15,465 nucleotides of DNA, taken from the NCBI GenBank assembly GCA_029941095.1, contig JAPYRO010000011.1:1-15465 (forward strand), written 5' to 3'. The stretch comes from Dehalococcoidia bacterium. Lineage in GTDB: Bacteria; Chloroflexota; Dehalococcoidia; UBA6926. The first letter of the stretch is position 1; each line of letters begins with the position of its first letter. Under the pieces are notes generated by a model. The model did no database searches. It saw only the letters and a program-made list of their open reading frames with translations, and was not told where the DNA came from. Of this stretch, positions 7,462 through 14,616 are shown piece by piece. The position numbers and the translations under genes are program-made.

Positions 7462-7908
7462 ATGGCTACGGAATATAAGAAACCTGTTCCCCGTCCTAGT
7501 GTGAACCCTGAGGTAAGTGCGCCTTTTTGGGCTGGTACCAAAAAGCACGAACTTTGGCTCCAGTACAGCAAGGGTTCACAGAAGTTTTTCTTCCCACCTA
7601 GGGAGGTTTCTCCTGGTGATCTAACTCCTATGGAAGAACTAGTTTGGACTCAAGTGAGTGGTAAAGGACGAATATATTCCTATACGACCATATACCAACC
7701 TGCTATGGCAGCTTTTGCCGAAGAGGCTCCCTATGTTCATGCTTTAATACAGTTGGATGAGGGTGCAAGGATGGTTGGTAATATAGTTGATATGACCGAA
7801 GATGAAGTACGTAATAACTCTCTTCAAATCAACACTAGAGTTGAAGCTGTTTTTGAGGATGTTACGCCAGAATGGACCCTAGTAAAATGGCGTCGTATTG
7901 AGGATTAG
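7462..7908 (+). CDS. DUF35/OB-fold partner of thiolase A, zinc ligands lost
   Basis: DUF35 proteins form complexes with thiolase-fold enzymes: in archaea they bridge thiolase and HMG-CoA synthase, and in actinobacteria ChsH2 supports the Ltp2 aldolase. They bind the CoA part of the substrate. This 148-residue protein has the N-terminal helix (NPEVSAPFW), the rubredoxin-like ribbon region with FFPPREVSPGD, then the OB-fold starting at VSGKGRIYSYT. In the usual ribbon two CxxC pairs bind zinc; here the four places are Ser36, Ser39, Ser50 and Asp53. Start ATG 7462 has AAGGAGG 9 bases upstream. It lies 43 bases after the full-length end of thiolase A, in one operon. It is a subunit and probably has no catalytic activity of its own. 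Confidence 0.88.
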   Translation: MATEYKKPVPRPSVNPEVSAPFWAGTKKHELWLQYSKGSQKFFFPPREVSPGDLTPMEELVWTQVSGKGRIYSYTTIYQPAMAAFAEEAPYVHALIQLDEGARMVGNIVDMTEDEVRNNSLQINTRVEAVFEDVTPEWTLVKWRRIED

Positions 7909-7952
7909 CTATTAATTAATGGTAAATATATAAAGATGATAAATATATATAT

Positions 7953-7967
7953 GGAGGTGCAACCTTG
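7953..7967 (+). promoter_or_regulatory. Ribosome binding site that fixes the TTG start of thiolase B
   Basis: GGAGG at 7953-7957 lies 7 bases before TTG 7965. The residues read from this TTG (MSFRGEAAIIGIGE) match the ATG-initiated start of thiolase A residue for residue in length, which supports TTG as the true start. Confidence 0.75.
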
Positions 7968-9122
7968 AGCTTCCGCGGAGAGGCAGCCATAATCGGTATA
8001 GGAGAATTACCTACACAGAGGACGACTTTAGGTCGTTCGATGCCAGGTCTTCTCGGAGATGCCGCTCGTTTGGCTATACATGATGCTCATATAAAAATAG
8101 AAGATGTAGACGGGATAATTACCGAAGGTGGAGATACTTATCCTGCTTTCGTTGCTGAATATCTTGGCTTACGTGTTCGGTTTGCTACTGGCTCAAGTAT
8201 GATGGGAGCAAGCGGAGCAACGGGAGTTGCTTTGGCTTCGATGGCAGTAATGAATGGTCTTGCTAATTATGTCCTTGTTTGTATTGCTCAAGCAAGAAAT
8301 CCGGCACTTGGTGGTGGCGCAGAAGGATTCCCTGGACATGGAAGCGAATTCGATTTTCCCTACGGGCCAGCAGCTGGTGCGAACAATGGATACGGGCAGA
8401 TCTATCAACGACATATGGAACTATATGGAACTACTCAAGAGCAACTAGCACACGTTGCATCAAACCAGAGGTTTAATGCTCAGGGTAACCCTAATGCTGT
8501 GTTTGATGGTCAACCTATAACTCACCAAGATGTTATGGATTCTAGGTATGTAAATTACCCTCTAAGACTGTTAGAGGTTGTTATGCCGTGTGGTGGTGCG
8601 GCTGCAGTGATTGTCACTACAGCTGAGCGTGCAGCGGCTAGTTTGAACAAGCCTGTATACGTATTAGGTGGTGGCATTGGCCTGGATGACTTTGGTGGTA
8701 TGCAGAAACCTGAAATTACCGTTTCTCCAGTTGCTAGATCAGCTCCAATAGCTTTTAATATGTCGGGGTATTCCCCCAGAGATATAGAGTTCGCCGAATT
8801 TTATGATTGCTATACAATACTCGAATCAATGTGCCTGGAAGATGCGGGTCTGGTTCCAAAGGGAGAAATTGGACCTTTCTTCGAGAGTACTGACACAACC
8901 TATAAAGGTGAATTTCCAATAAATACCGACGGTGGTCAATTGTCAGCCGGCCAACCTGGTTTGGCGGGCGGATTTAGACACGTCGTAGAAGCCGCGAGGC
9001 AAATCATGGGGAAAGCAGGTGTCAGGCAGATCGAGAGAAATGATCTTGGCCTGGTGAATGGTTGAGGTGGTACAGCGAGCAGTATGTGCACGCTAGTTCT
9101 CGGTTCCGAGAACGCACTGTAA
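7965..9122 (+). CDS. Thiolase-fold (SCP2/Ltp2-like) protein B, candidate selenoprotein with TGA at codon 367
   Basis: Paralogue of thiolase A with exactly the same full length, 386 codons including TAA at 9120-9122, if TGA 9063-9065 is read. It has Cys282 (TGC, 8808-8810) where copy A has TGA. The sequence runs from an N-terminal thiolase half, with GASGATG at 81-87 in place of the Cys-nucleophile loop, to a C-terminal half with FYDCYTI at 279-285, GQP at 329-331 instead of GHP, and VNG-X-GGTASSMCTLVLG at the end. Stopping at the TGA would remove the CxG loop and the last core strand of the fold. The 18 codons after TGA367 differ from copy A at 7 bases, 4 of them silent, with no frameshift, which shows coding constraint. 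The likely role is C-C bond making or breaking on an acyl-CoA, with the DUF35 partner 47 bases downstream. Decoding of TGA is inferred. Confidence 0.77.
9066..9096 (+). promoter_or_regulatory. SECIS-like hairpin after TGA367 of thiolase B
   Basis: Bases 9-16 after the TGA (9074-9081) pair with bases 22-29 (9087-9094), with one A-A mismatch, around a GTATG loop at 9082-9086. The apical part GCA-loop-TGC begins its loop with G and then U, as known bacterial SECIS loops tend to do. The stem matches that of copy A with one G-T to G-C change. The segment from base 4 to base 27 after the TGA has a single difference between the copies, silent positions included, which suggests constraint at the RNA level. 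Confidence 0.5.
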
Positions 9123-9168
9123 AAAACGGATTTATAGACTACTTACGTAGAAAGATGAGGTTCTAGAG

Positions 9169-9699
9169 ATGACTTACGGAGATGGTGGAGGAGCGAAAAA
9201 AGCTGGTAAAAAAGCTTCAGCTGAGGAAAGTTCCTATAATAAACCTTTACCACGCGCAACATTGAACCCTGAGGTATCTAAACCCTTTTGGGACGGTACT
9301 AAGAAGCACGAGCTTTGGATTCAATATGATCGAAGGAACAATAAATTCGTATTTCCTCCAAGAGAAGTATCTCCTGGTGATTTGACACCTATGGATGAAT
9401 TGGAATGGACCAAGGTTAGTGGCAAAGGACGAGTTTATTCATACACCATGGTTTATCAGTCTGTCATACCTGCGTTTAATGAAGACGTACCTTACGTAAA
9501 TGCTACTATTCAACTAGATGAAGGTGTCAGGATGACTGGCAATGTTCTAGGTTTGACTGAGAAGCAAAAAACTAACCATGAATTGAGATCAAATCAAAGA
9601 GTGGAAGCTGTTTTTGATGATGTCACACCAGATTGGACATTAGTGAAGTGGCAAATTATTGATGATGAAGAGCCTCCCGCGCCGCCTTCTAAAGAATAA
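9169..9699 (+). CDS. DUF35/OB-fold partner of thiolase B, zinc ligands lost
   Basis: Second DUF35 protein, 176 residues, paralogous to the one at 7462-7908. It has an added N-terminal tail of about 22 residues, Gly/Lys/Ala-rich, and an acidic, proline-rich C-terminal tail. The core has NPEVSKPFWDG, KHELWIQYD, FVFPPREVSPGDLTPMDE and the OB-fold start VSGKGRVYSYT. The four usual zinc Cys positions hold Asp54, Asn57, Ser68 and Asp71, so no zinc site is left. The start ATG has GAGG 8 bases upstream. It closes the cassette and is followed by a strong terminator. By family knowledge it should form a complex with thiolase B; whether the tails decide which thiolase each DUF35 protein pairs with is a guess. 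Confidence 0.88.
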   Translation: MTYGDGGGAKKAGKKASAEESSYNKPLPRATLNPEVSKPFWDGTKKHELWIQYDRRNNKFVFPPREVSPGDLTPMDELEWTKVSGKGRVYSYTMVYQSVIPAFNEDVPYVNATIQLDEGVRMTGNVLGLTEKQKTNHELRSNQRVEAVFDDVTPDWTLVKWQIIDDEEPPAPPSKE

Positions 9700-9710
9700 T
9701 AAATGTAACT

Positions 9711-9743
9711 AAAAAAGGGCCTCAGTTTTGAGGCCCTTTTTTT
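9711..9743. terminator. Bidirectional rho-independent terminator
   Basis: A run of six A residues, the perfect eight-base stem GGGCCTCA (9717-9724) and TGAGGCCC (9729-9736), a GTTT loop, and then seven T residues. It is symmetrical and lies between two convergent genes, so it can end both the thiolase/DUF35 operon (+) and the crotonase gene (-), whose stop is at 9757. Confidence 0.95.
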
Positions 9744-9756
9744 ATTGTCGATATAC

Positions 9757-10638
9757 CTATTGTTTCTCTCGGGCTTTCTTTTCTTCTTCGACACTTCGTC
9801 CATGATAATTAGCGTCCCGCTCGTTTCTAAAAGCATCCCATCCTTTTTCTTGTAATACTTTTAATCTATCCTTAGTTTCCTCATCATTTTGTGATTCTTC
9901 CCATAGATCAGCAAAATTAGGGTCATCTCGGTAATTCAATGCTGATCTAAACCCAGAGAGTTCGTAGGATCGGTTGATCAAAGCCTTGTTCATTTGGACA
10001 GTTTTCTTCGGTAGTGCAGCTATGCGTTTTGCGATTGACTCTGCTTCTACCATTAGGTCCTTCTCCGGAACAACTCTGTTGACTAGTCCCATTGATAGTG
10101 CTTCGGCAGCATCTATGTTGTCTCCTAAAAGTAAAATCTCTTTTGCCCTTTTTAAAGTGACTACAAACGGGGTCATTAATACAGGCGGACCGTAGCCATG
10201 CCTTATTTGTATTTCCCCAACTTTTGCATCATCTGCCATCACGGTGAAATCACACACAGCAGCGAGTTCGAAAGCCTGCCCTATAGCGTAACCGTGTACT
10301 GCAGCAATCACGGGCTTAGAAAGCTCCCATATTTTCATATGTACCACCCCTGGCCCACCGGTTTCGTTTGGATTGCTATCCCCAGATAAGATTCTTGCAG
10401 ATGATTCTCCTATGTCTCCCCCGGCAGAGAATGCTCTACCTGCTCCGTTCAATATTACAGCTCTGACGTCATCATCCTCATCGGCATCTGTAAATGCTGA
10501 TAACAACTGCTCGGTTGTCGCACTATTGATTGCATTTAATACATCTGGTCTATTAATTGTGATGATTGCGTAGTTTTCGTGTTTCGTATATATAACAAAT
10601 TTTCCGTCAGAGGCCTGAGAATCGTTAGCGCTGCTCAA
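9757..10638 (-). CDS. Crotonase-family (enoyl-CoA hydratase/isomerase-like) protein
   Basis: Crotonase-fold enzymes act on acyl-CoA thioesters through an oxyanion hole. The 293-residue product has both oxyanion-hole segments: AFSAGGDIGE at 69-78 and GYAIGQAFELAAVCD at 116-130, with Glu124 in the place of the first catalytic Glu of hydratases. The second Glu, in the usual FGQPEI, is Gln144 here (VGEIQI), so simple enoyl-CoA hydration is uncertain; an isomerase or hydrolase role is possible. The C-terminus is long and highly charged (about 40 residues), ending in EEEKKAREKQ. The start is TTG 10638, with AGGAG at 10645-10649, 6 bases upstream. It may serve the same acyl-CoA pathway as the convergent thiolase genes. 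It lies 87 bases after the IF2B-like gene and could be read from the pan operon. Confidence 0.88.
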   Translation of the reverse strand: MSSANDSQASDGKFVIYTKHENYAIITINRPDVLNAINSATTEQLLSAFTDADEDDDVRAVILNGAGRAFSAGGDIGESSARILSGDSNPNETGGPGVVHMKIWELSKPVIAAVHGYAIGQAFELAAVCDFTVMADDAKVGEIQIRHGYGPPVLMTPFVVTLKRAKEILLLGDNIDAAEALSMGLVNRVVPEKDLMVEAESIAKRIAALPKKTVQMNKALINRSYELSGFRSALNYRDDPNFADLWEESQNDEETKDRLKVLQEKGWDAFRNERDANYHGRSVEEEKKAREKQ

Positions 10639-10725
10639 AGTTAACTCCTGTGAATGATCCCTTTAGTTATGGTCGACTTTTCATACATAATGATAACAGG
10701 AACTATTTCGTATTAGTAAAGTGAT

Positions 10726-11571
10726 CTAGCTGTCGCCGGTCCGAAGTTTTTCCCACATTGGTGCTAGGTCGGCTGCCGCATCTAGTAGTTGGTCAGGCGT
10801 ACGAATCCCATCTTCAGTAATTACATGATCAACGTATTTCCCCGGTATTATGTCTAAAAACTCTTCATTAGAATTCTCTTTAGGAAGCCATGGAGCTAAT
10901 TTCAAAGTATCTGCAAAAAAATGCACTTTTATATTACTTTCGAAACATCTTTCTACAAGTTCTTTAGTTCCGGATTCAGCAACTATAGTCCCATTCGCTA
11001 AAAAGGCCGTGCATCCTAGAAGTAGACAGTCTGTTTCTTCAATACTAAAATCAATGTCTTCTAAACGTATTTCCCTTACTTTTTTTTCTTCTATTGAACT
11101 AAACTGTTGCCCGAAATTATTCAACGATTTGCTTGGAATTTTGATTAAAGTTTTTATCTTTTCTTTTCCGATGTCCGTTGCATAACGCACGGCTAAGGAA
11201 TTGCCAAAAATTGCCACATTAGAATTGTTTTCTATAAGAGGTTGGCCTCGTCTACCTAATTCTTTAGGTGTTTTATCAAGTATCCGTTTCAGACGACTTG
11301 CCGCTCTACCAGCTGCGGCCATTCGATCTCCTACTCTTGCTTCTTGGGCAGTTCTGACAACTGCAACACTTACGTTTCGCAACGCAACTATGCTTGGCCT
11401 TGATTCTGATATGGCTAGGGCAATTTTTCTTAGAGGATCGGGTTCTCCGATGTACATTTCTGAGAGGACGCGATAAATCAACTCAGATCCGGCTGAAGCA
11501 ACGGCAGTGGGGGTGAGATCAGAATTATTTTTTAAATCTTGAATTTCTTTTCTTAACTCAGACCATTCCAT
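10726..11571 (-). CDS. IF2B-like (eIF2B alpha / sugar-phosphate isomerase family) protein
   Basis: The 281-residue product has the family's helical N-terminal part and a Rossmann-like C-terminal part. The segment DCLLLGCTAFLANGTIVAE at 181-199, with SGT-KELVERC and HFFADTLKL after it, matches the signature of eIF2B alpha, methylthioribose-1-phosphate isomerase and ribose-1,5-bisphosphate isomerase. In the isomerases this reads GAD-x-x-x-xNG, with a catalytic Asp; here GCT stands in its place (Thr188). The N-terminal catalytic Cys of the TxCN motif is also missing (IFGNS at 121-125). The known isomerase reactions are thus unlikely, and a binding or different catalytic role is possible. Start ATG 11571 has GGAG 7 bases upstream. 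It lies 18 bases after panC, probably in the same operon, and its role there is unknown. Confidence 0.72.
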   Translation of the reverse strand: MEWSELRKEIQDLKNNSDLTPTAVASAGSELIYRVLSEMYIGEPDPLRKIALAISESRPSIVALRNVSVAVVRTAQEARVGDRMAAAGRAASRLKRILDKTPKELGRRGQPLIENNSNVAIFGNSLAVRYATDIGKEKIKTLIKIPSKSLNNFGQQFSSIEEKKVREIRLEDIDFSIEETDCLLLGCTAFLANGTIVAESGTKELVERCFESNIKVHFFADTLKLAPWLPKENSNEEFLDIIPGKYVDHVITEDGIRTPDQLLDAAADLAPMWEKLRTGDS

Positions 11572-11589
11572 TTAATTGCTCCAATTAAT

Positions 11590-12435
11590 TTACTCCAAAA
11601 CAATGTTATCAATTAATCTTGTATTACCAAGCCATATTGCTGCAGATATCATGCATCCAGGGGATGCTTTCTCTACTTCTTGAAGCGAATTGGATTCAGC
11701 GATAGAAATATAATCAATGGTGATTTCACTATCCATTTTAAGTTGTTCTCTGATCATTTCTTTTAAATGCTGGGCACTATGGTCTCCGTTTTTGTACTCA
11801 GAGCTTGCTATTAAAAGGGAGGAATATAATACAGGTGCCTTTTTTCTATTGCCTTTGCTCAGATAGGAATTTCTGCTTGAAAATGCCAGTCCATCTTCTT
11901 CTCTAACTGTGGGAACAACTGTTATGTTTGTAGTGAAATTCAGGTCCTCAACAAGTTTTTTTATCACAGCTACTTGCTGACCATCTTTTTGCCCTAAATA
12001 AGTGGTTGTTGGATTTACAATATTTAATAGCTTAGTGACAACTGTTGCTACCCCCCTAAAGTGGCCAGGTCTTAATGCACCTTCCAAACCCTCAGCTGTT
12101 CGTCCGGGGACCACGAATGTTTCTCCCGGTTTGCTTGATGGATACATTTCTTTCGTTGAAGGGAAAAATAGTAAGTCACAGTCGTATTTTTCTAGTATAT
12201 TTCTGTCTTTCTCAAAATCTCGCGGATATTTATCTAGATCTTCATCTTGCCCGAATTGAGTAGGGTTCACAAAAATAGAAGTGACTACATATTTATTTTC
12301 TTGTCGTGCCCGCTTTATGAGTTCGATGTGACCATCGTGAAGGTATCCCATGGTTGGAACAAATCCCAAAGAATCTCCTTTGAGTAAATTGCTCCTAGCT
12401 TTGGTAAACTCTTCTATAGTTTTAAGTATGAGCAT
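11590..12435 (-). CDS. panC: PanC, pantothenate synthetase
   Basis: PanC joins pantoate and beta-alanine with ATP, through a pantoyl-adenylate, to give pantothenate, the precursor of CoA. The 281-residue product has the nucleotidyl-transferase HxGH motif at residues 33-36 (PTMGYLHDGH), SIFVNPTQFGQDEDL with the pantoate-binding Gln, GQKDGQQ near the middle, and the KMSKS-like loop SSRNSYLS. The length is normal for the family. It lies 42 bases after panB and 18 bases before the IF2B-like gene. A GGAG is present but 13 bases from the ATG, so the ribosome site is weak. Confidence 0.96.
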   Translation of the reverse strand: MLILKTIEEFTKARSNLLKGDSLGFVPTMGYLHDGHIELIKRARQENKYVVTSIFVNPTQFGQDEDLDKYPRDFEKDRNILEKYDCDLLFFPSTKEMYPSSKPGETFVVPGRTAEGLEGALRPGHFRGVATVVTKLLNIVNPTTTYLGQKDGQQVAVIKKLVEDLNFTTNITVVPTVREEDGLAFSSRNSYLSKGNRKKAPVLYSSLLIASSEYKNGDHSAQHLKEMIREQLKMDSEITIDYISIAESNSLQEVEKASPGCMISAAIWLGNTRLIDNIVLE

Positions 12436-12477
12436 CTATGAAATAAGCTCCGAATCGTTTATTAATAATTATGAGAT

Positions 12478-13311
12478 CTAAAGATGTGATTTCAGTTCAT
12501 TCAGAACATTTTCACTTAAATTTGATCCGTGAACTTTTGAAGGGAAAGATCCTGATTTCACGTCACCTACATAATTTTCAATTCCCTTCCGCATCACGCT
12601 CGAGATCTCGGTATATTGTTTCGCGTGTTTTGGTACAAAATCAGTGAAAAGCCCAAGCATGTCGCTTACTACTTGTACTTGTGAATCGCAGTGGGGACCT
12701 GCTCCTATGCCTATCGTAGGTATAGGAAGCTTCTCTGTAATGATTTGAGCTACTTCAGTGGGTATAAGTTCGAGTACAATTGAAAAAGCACCTGCATCAG
12801 CAATTGCTTGAGCGTCTTTCACTAGTTGTAAAGCTGCTTCTACGGTTTTACCTTGCACTCTTTGCCCAATTTGATACGCAGATTGCGGGGTGAATCCAAT
12901 ATGGCCTACTACTGGTATACCCCTAGATACGAGAGTGTCCACGGTCTCTGCCATTTCTTCACCCCCCTCTAGTTTGATGGCTTGCGCGCCTGCCTCTTGA
13001 AGGAATTTTGATCCATTAACTAGTGCTTCAGAAGGATTTACCTGGTAGCTCATAAAGGGCATATCAGCCAAGACCAGAGCTTTTTTGCTTCCTCGAACTA
13101 CTGCTTTTGTGTGATGGAGCATATCAGACATGGTAACGAAAACGGTCGATTCGTAACCTAGAACTACGTTACCCAGACTATCTCCTACCAAGATCATCGG
13201 TACCTCTGCTTCATCAATGATCTTAGCTGTTGGATAATCGTAGGCAGTAAGAACTGGGAACCGCTCGCCGTTGTCCTTGTACTGTTGTATTTTTTGAATA
13301 CTTACACGCAT
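12478..13311 (-). CDS. panB: PanB, ketopantoate hydroxymethyltransferase
   Basis: PanB adds a hydroxymethyl group from methylene-tetrahydrofolate to 2-oxoisovalerate, giving ketopantoate, the first step towards pantoate. The 277-residue TIM-barrel protein has LTAYDYPTAKI at 21-31, VGDSLGNVVLG with metal ligand Asp44, ADMPFMSY with Asp83, KLEGG with Glu115, and the catalytic Glu181 in VLELIP; all are at the usual places. It starts 17 bases after the panD stop and has no clear Shine-Dalgarno sequence, so it is probably translated by coupling to panD. Sharing an operon with panC and panD gives a complete branch except for the reductase. Confidence 0.97.
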   Translation of the reverse strand: MRVSIQKIQQYKDNGERFPVLTAYDYPTAKIIDEAEVPMILVGDSLGNVVLGYESTVFVTMSDMLHHTKAVVRGSKKALVLADMPFMSYQVNPSEALVNGSKFLQEAGAQAIKLEGGEEMAETVDTLVSRGIPVVGHIGFTPQSAYQIGQRVQGKTVEAALQLVKDAQAIADAGAFSIVLELIPTEVAQIITEKLPIPTIGIGAGPHCDSQVQVVSDMLGLFTDFVPKHAKQYTEISSVMRKGIENYVGDVKSGSFPSKVHGSNLSENVLNELKSHL

Positions 13312-13328
13312 ATCATTATTCTAGGAGA

Positions 13329-13712
13329 CTAATATAGGGTATGTGCTTCTATCTTGTCTGTCTTGGATATTATCTTATTGTTTTCATCGACTCTAACTAT
13401 CTTTGGCTTCATTAAACAAGCTTCTTCTTCAGTCATCTGAAGGAAATGTAAGATTATTATAAGATCTCTGTCTCTAACGAGCAGGCCCGCAGCGCCGTTA
13501 ACGCATACGTCTCCGCTACCTCTTGTTCCTTCTATAGCATATGTTTCTAGTCTTGCTCCATTAGTTATATCTAGAACTTGTACTAGCTCATATTGTAAAA
13601 TCCCTGCCGCATCCATAAGATCAGGATCGATAGTTATCGAACCTTCATAATCTACGTTTGCTTGGGTTACCGTCGCCCGGTGTATTTTACCCGCCATCAT
13701 CGAACGGATCAT
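13329..13712 (-). CDS. panD: PanD, aspartate 1-decarboxylase
   Basis: PanD makes beta-alanine from aspartate with a pyruvoyl cofactor formed by self-cleavage. The 127-residue proenzyme has the cleavage site Gly24-Ser25 in DYEGSITID, with Lys9 and His11 (GKIHRATVT), Arg54 and Tyr58 (NGARLETY), and Asn72 in VNGAAG, all as in the known enzymes. The start codon overlaps the stop of the upstream DUF2520 gene in an ATGA arrangement (13709-13712), a sign of tight coupling. An unusually cysteine-containing tail (EEEACLMKPK) follows the core, but the length is normal. Confidence 0.97.
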   Translation of the reverse strand: MIRSMMAGKIHRATVTQANVDYEGSITIDPDLMDAAGILQYELVQVLDITNGARLETYAIEGTRGSGDVCVNGAAGLLVRDRDLIIILHFLQMTEEEACLMKPKIVRVDENNKIISKTDKIEAHTLY

Positions 13713-14602
13713 ATATTTGGTCCTCCTTGGTATTCGTTTTTTCCTAGTAAAATTATAATCTGCTCTGCAGTTTCTTCGCTTATACTTCCATTCTCTTTTG
13801 CTACACCCACTGTATGCTTTGCGAATTCACAGTACAGAGGCAATATACTATCTGCTTTTTGACGTAATGTCTCTAGGTGTTTCGATATTGTTCCTATATC
13901 CCCTCTACTTATAGGGCCTGTAAGTGCATTATTAACCCCATGCACGTCTATATTATGGATGGTCTGGCGTACTAAAGGCAACAGCGCATCTAAACCTTCG
14001 TTCGATTTATATCCAAAAGATTCCCACATCTGTGACGATAACGCTAATAGAGTGACCAAATAATTGGAAGCTAGTACCGCCGACAGATGATACATTGGCC
14101 TCAATTCGTTAGAGATCTTGATAGCTGTCCCATCAAGATCTTGAGCGAGCTCGGTTAAAGATTTGAGGAGCTGGGTATCATTAGCTTCTATGGCAAAAGA
14201 AGTGCCTTCTGGTAGGGTACTTCCTTTGATAAAAGTTTGTAATGGATGGAAATTACCCACGATTAACGAGCTAGTAGACTCATTTAAAGAGGGTACCATG
14301 GCCCCAGATGTATGAACGATGATGTGGCCATCTTTCCAATGGTATGTTTGTATCAATTGTTGTAATACATCGTCTGGAACAGCTACAAATGTTATATCGG
14401 ATTCAGCAATTAAATCTTTCGGGTTTGCGTAAAATTTAGTTCGGACTTTGCTCGCAAGATTTTTGGCTGTTTCTCCTGATTTACTACTAATTCCTATAAT
14501 ATTATAATTCTTCTTTTGCATAGATAATGCTAGAGCAGTTGCTACTGAACCTGCTCCTAAAAACGAAATACGCGCCGTTTCCCAGTATTTTTTCCTTGGC
14601 AT
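13709..14602 (-). CDS. Rossmann-like DUF2520 protein, candidate ketopantoate reductase
   Basis: The 297-residue protein begins with a dinucleotide-binding fold (ISFLGAGSVATALA at about 12-25), like the NADP-dependent dehydrogenases of the ketopantoate reductase/ProC type. It continues with VAVPDDVL and HTSGAM segments and ends with the helical DUF2520 domain (PMYHLSAVLASNYLVTL and a GPISRGDIGTISKHL stretch). Genes of this kind sit next to panC and panD in several bacteria, for example in Mycobacterium tuberculosis as I recall. As no panE is seen here, it is a good candidate for reducing ketopantoate to pantoate. That role is inferred from context. It is the only gene in the window that ends in TGA, overlapping the panD start. 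No clear ribosome site is seen before its ATG, 14 bases after the peptidase gene. Confidence 0.85.
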   Translation of the reverse strand: MPRKKYWETARISFLGAGSVATALALSMQKKNYNIIGISSKSGETAKNLASKVRTKFYANPKDLIAESDITFVAVPDDVLQQLIQTYHWKDGHIIVHTSGAMVPSLNESTSSLIVGNFHPLQTFIKGSTLPEGTSFAIEANDTQLLKSLTELAQDLDGTAIKISNELRPMYHLSAVLASNYLVTLLALSSQMWESFGYKSNEGLDALLPLVRQTIHNIDVHGVNNALTGPISRGDIGTISKHLETLRQKADSILPLYCEFAKHTVGVAKENGSISEETAEQIIILLGKNEYQGGPNI

Positions 14603-14616
14603 AATATGTTGTCTTT

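Noticed and set aside
8193..8476. Short open frames on both strands inside thiolase B
   Set aside because: They overlap the conserved thiolase frame and have no counterpart in thiolase A.
7359..9065. TGA read as Trp or Gly under another genetic code
   Set aside because: TGG is used freely for Trp in all genes, no other gene in the window has an internal TGA, the DUF2520 gene stops at a TGA that overlaps the panD start, and the paralogue has Cys at codon 282. It is not fully excluded without the genome's tRNA set.
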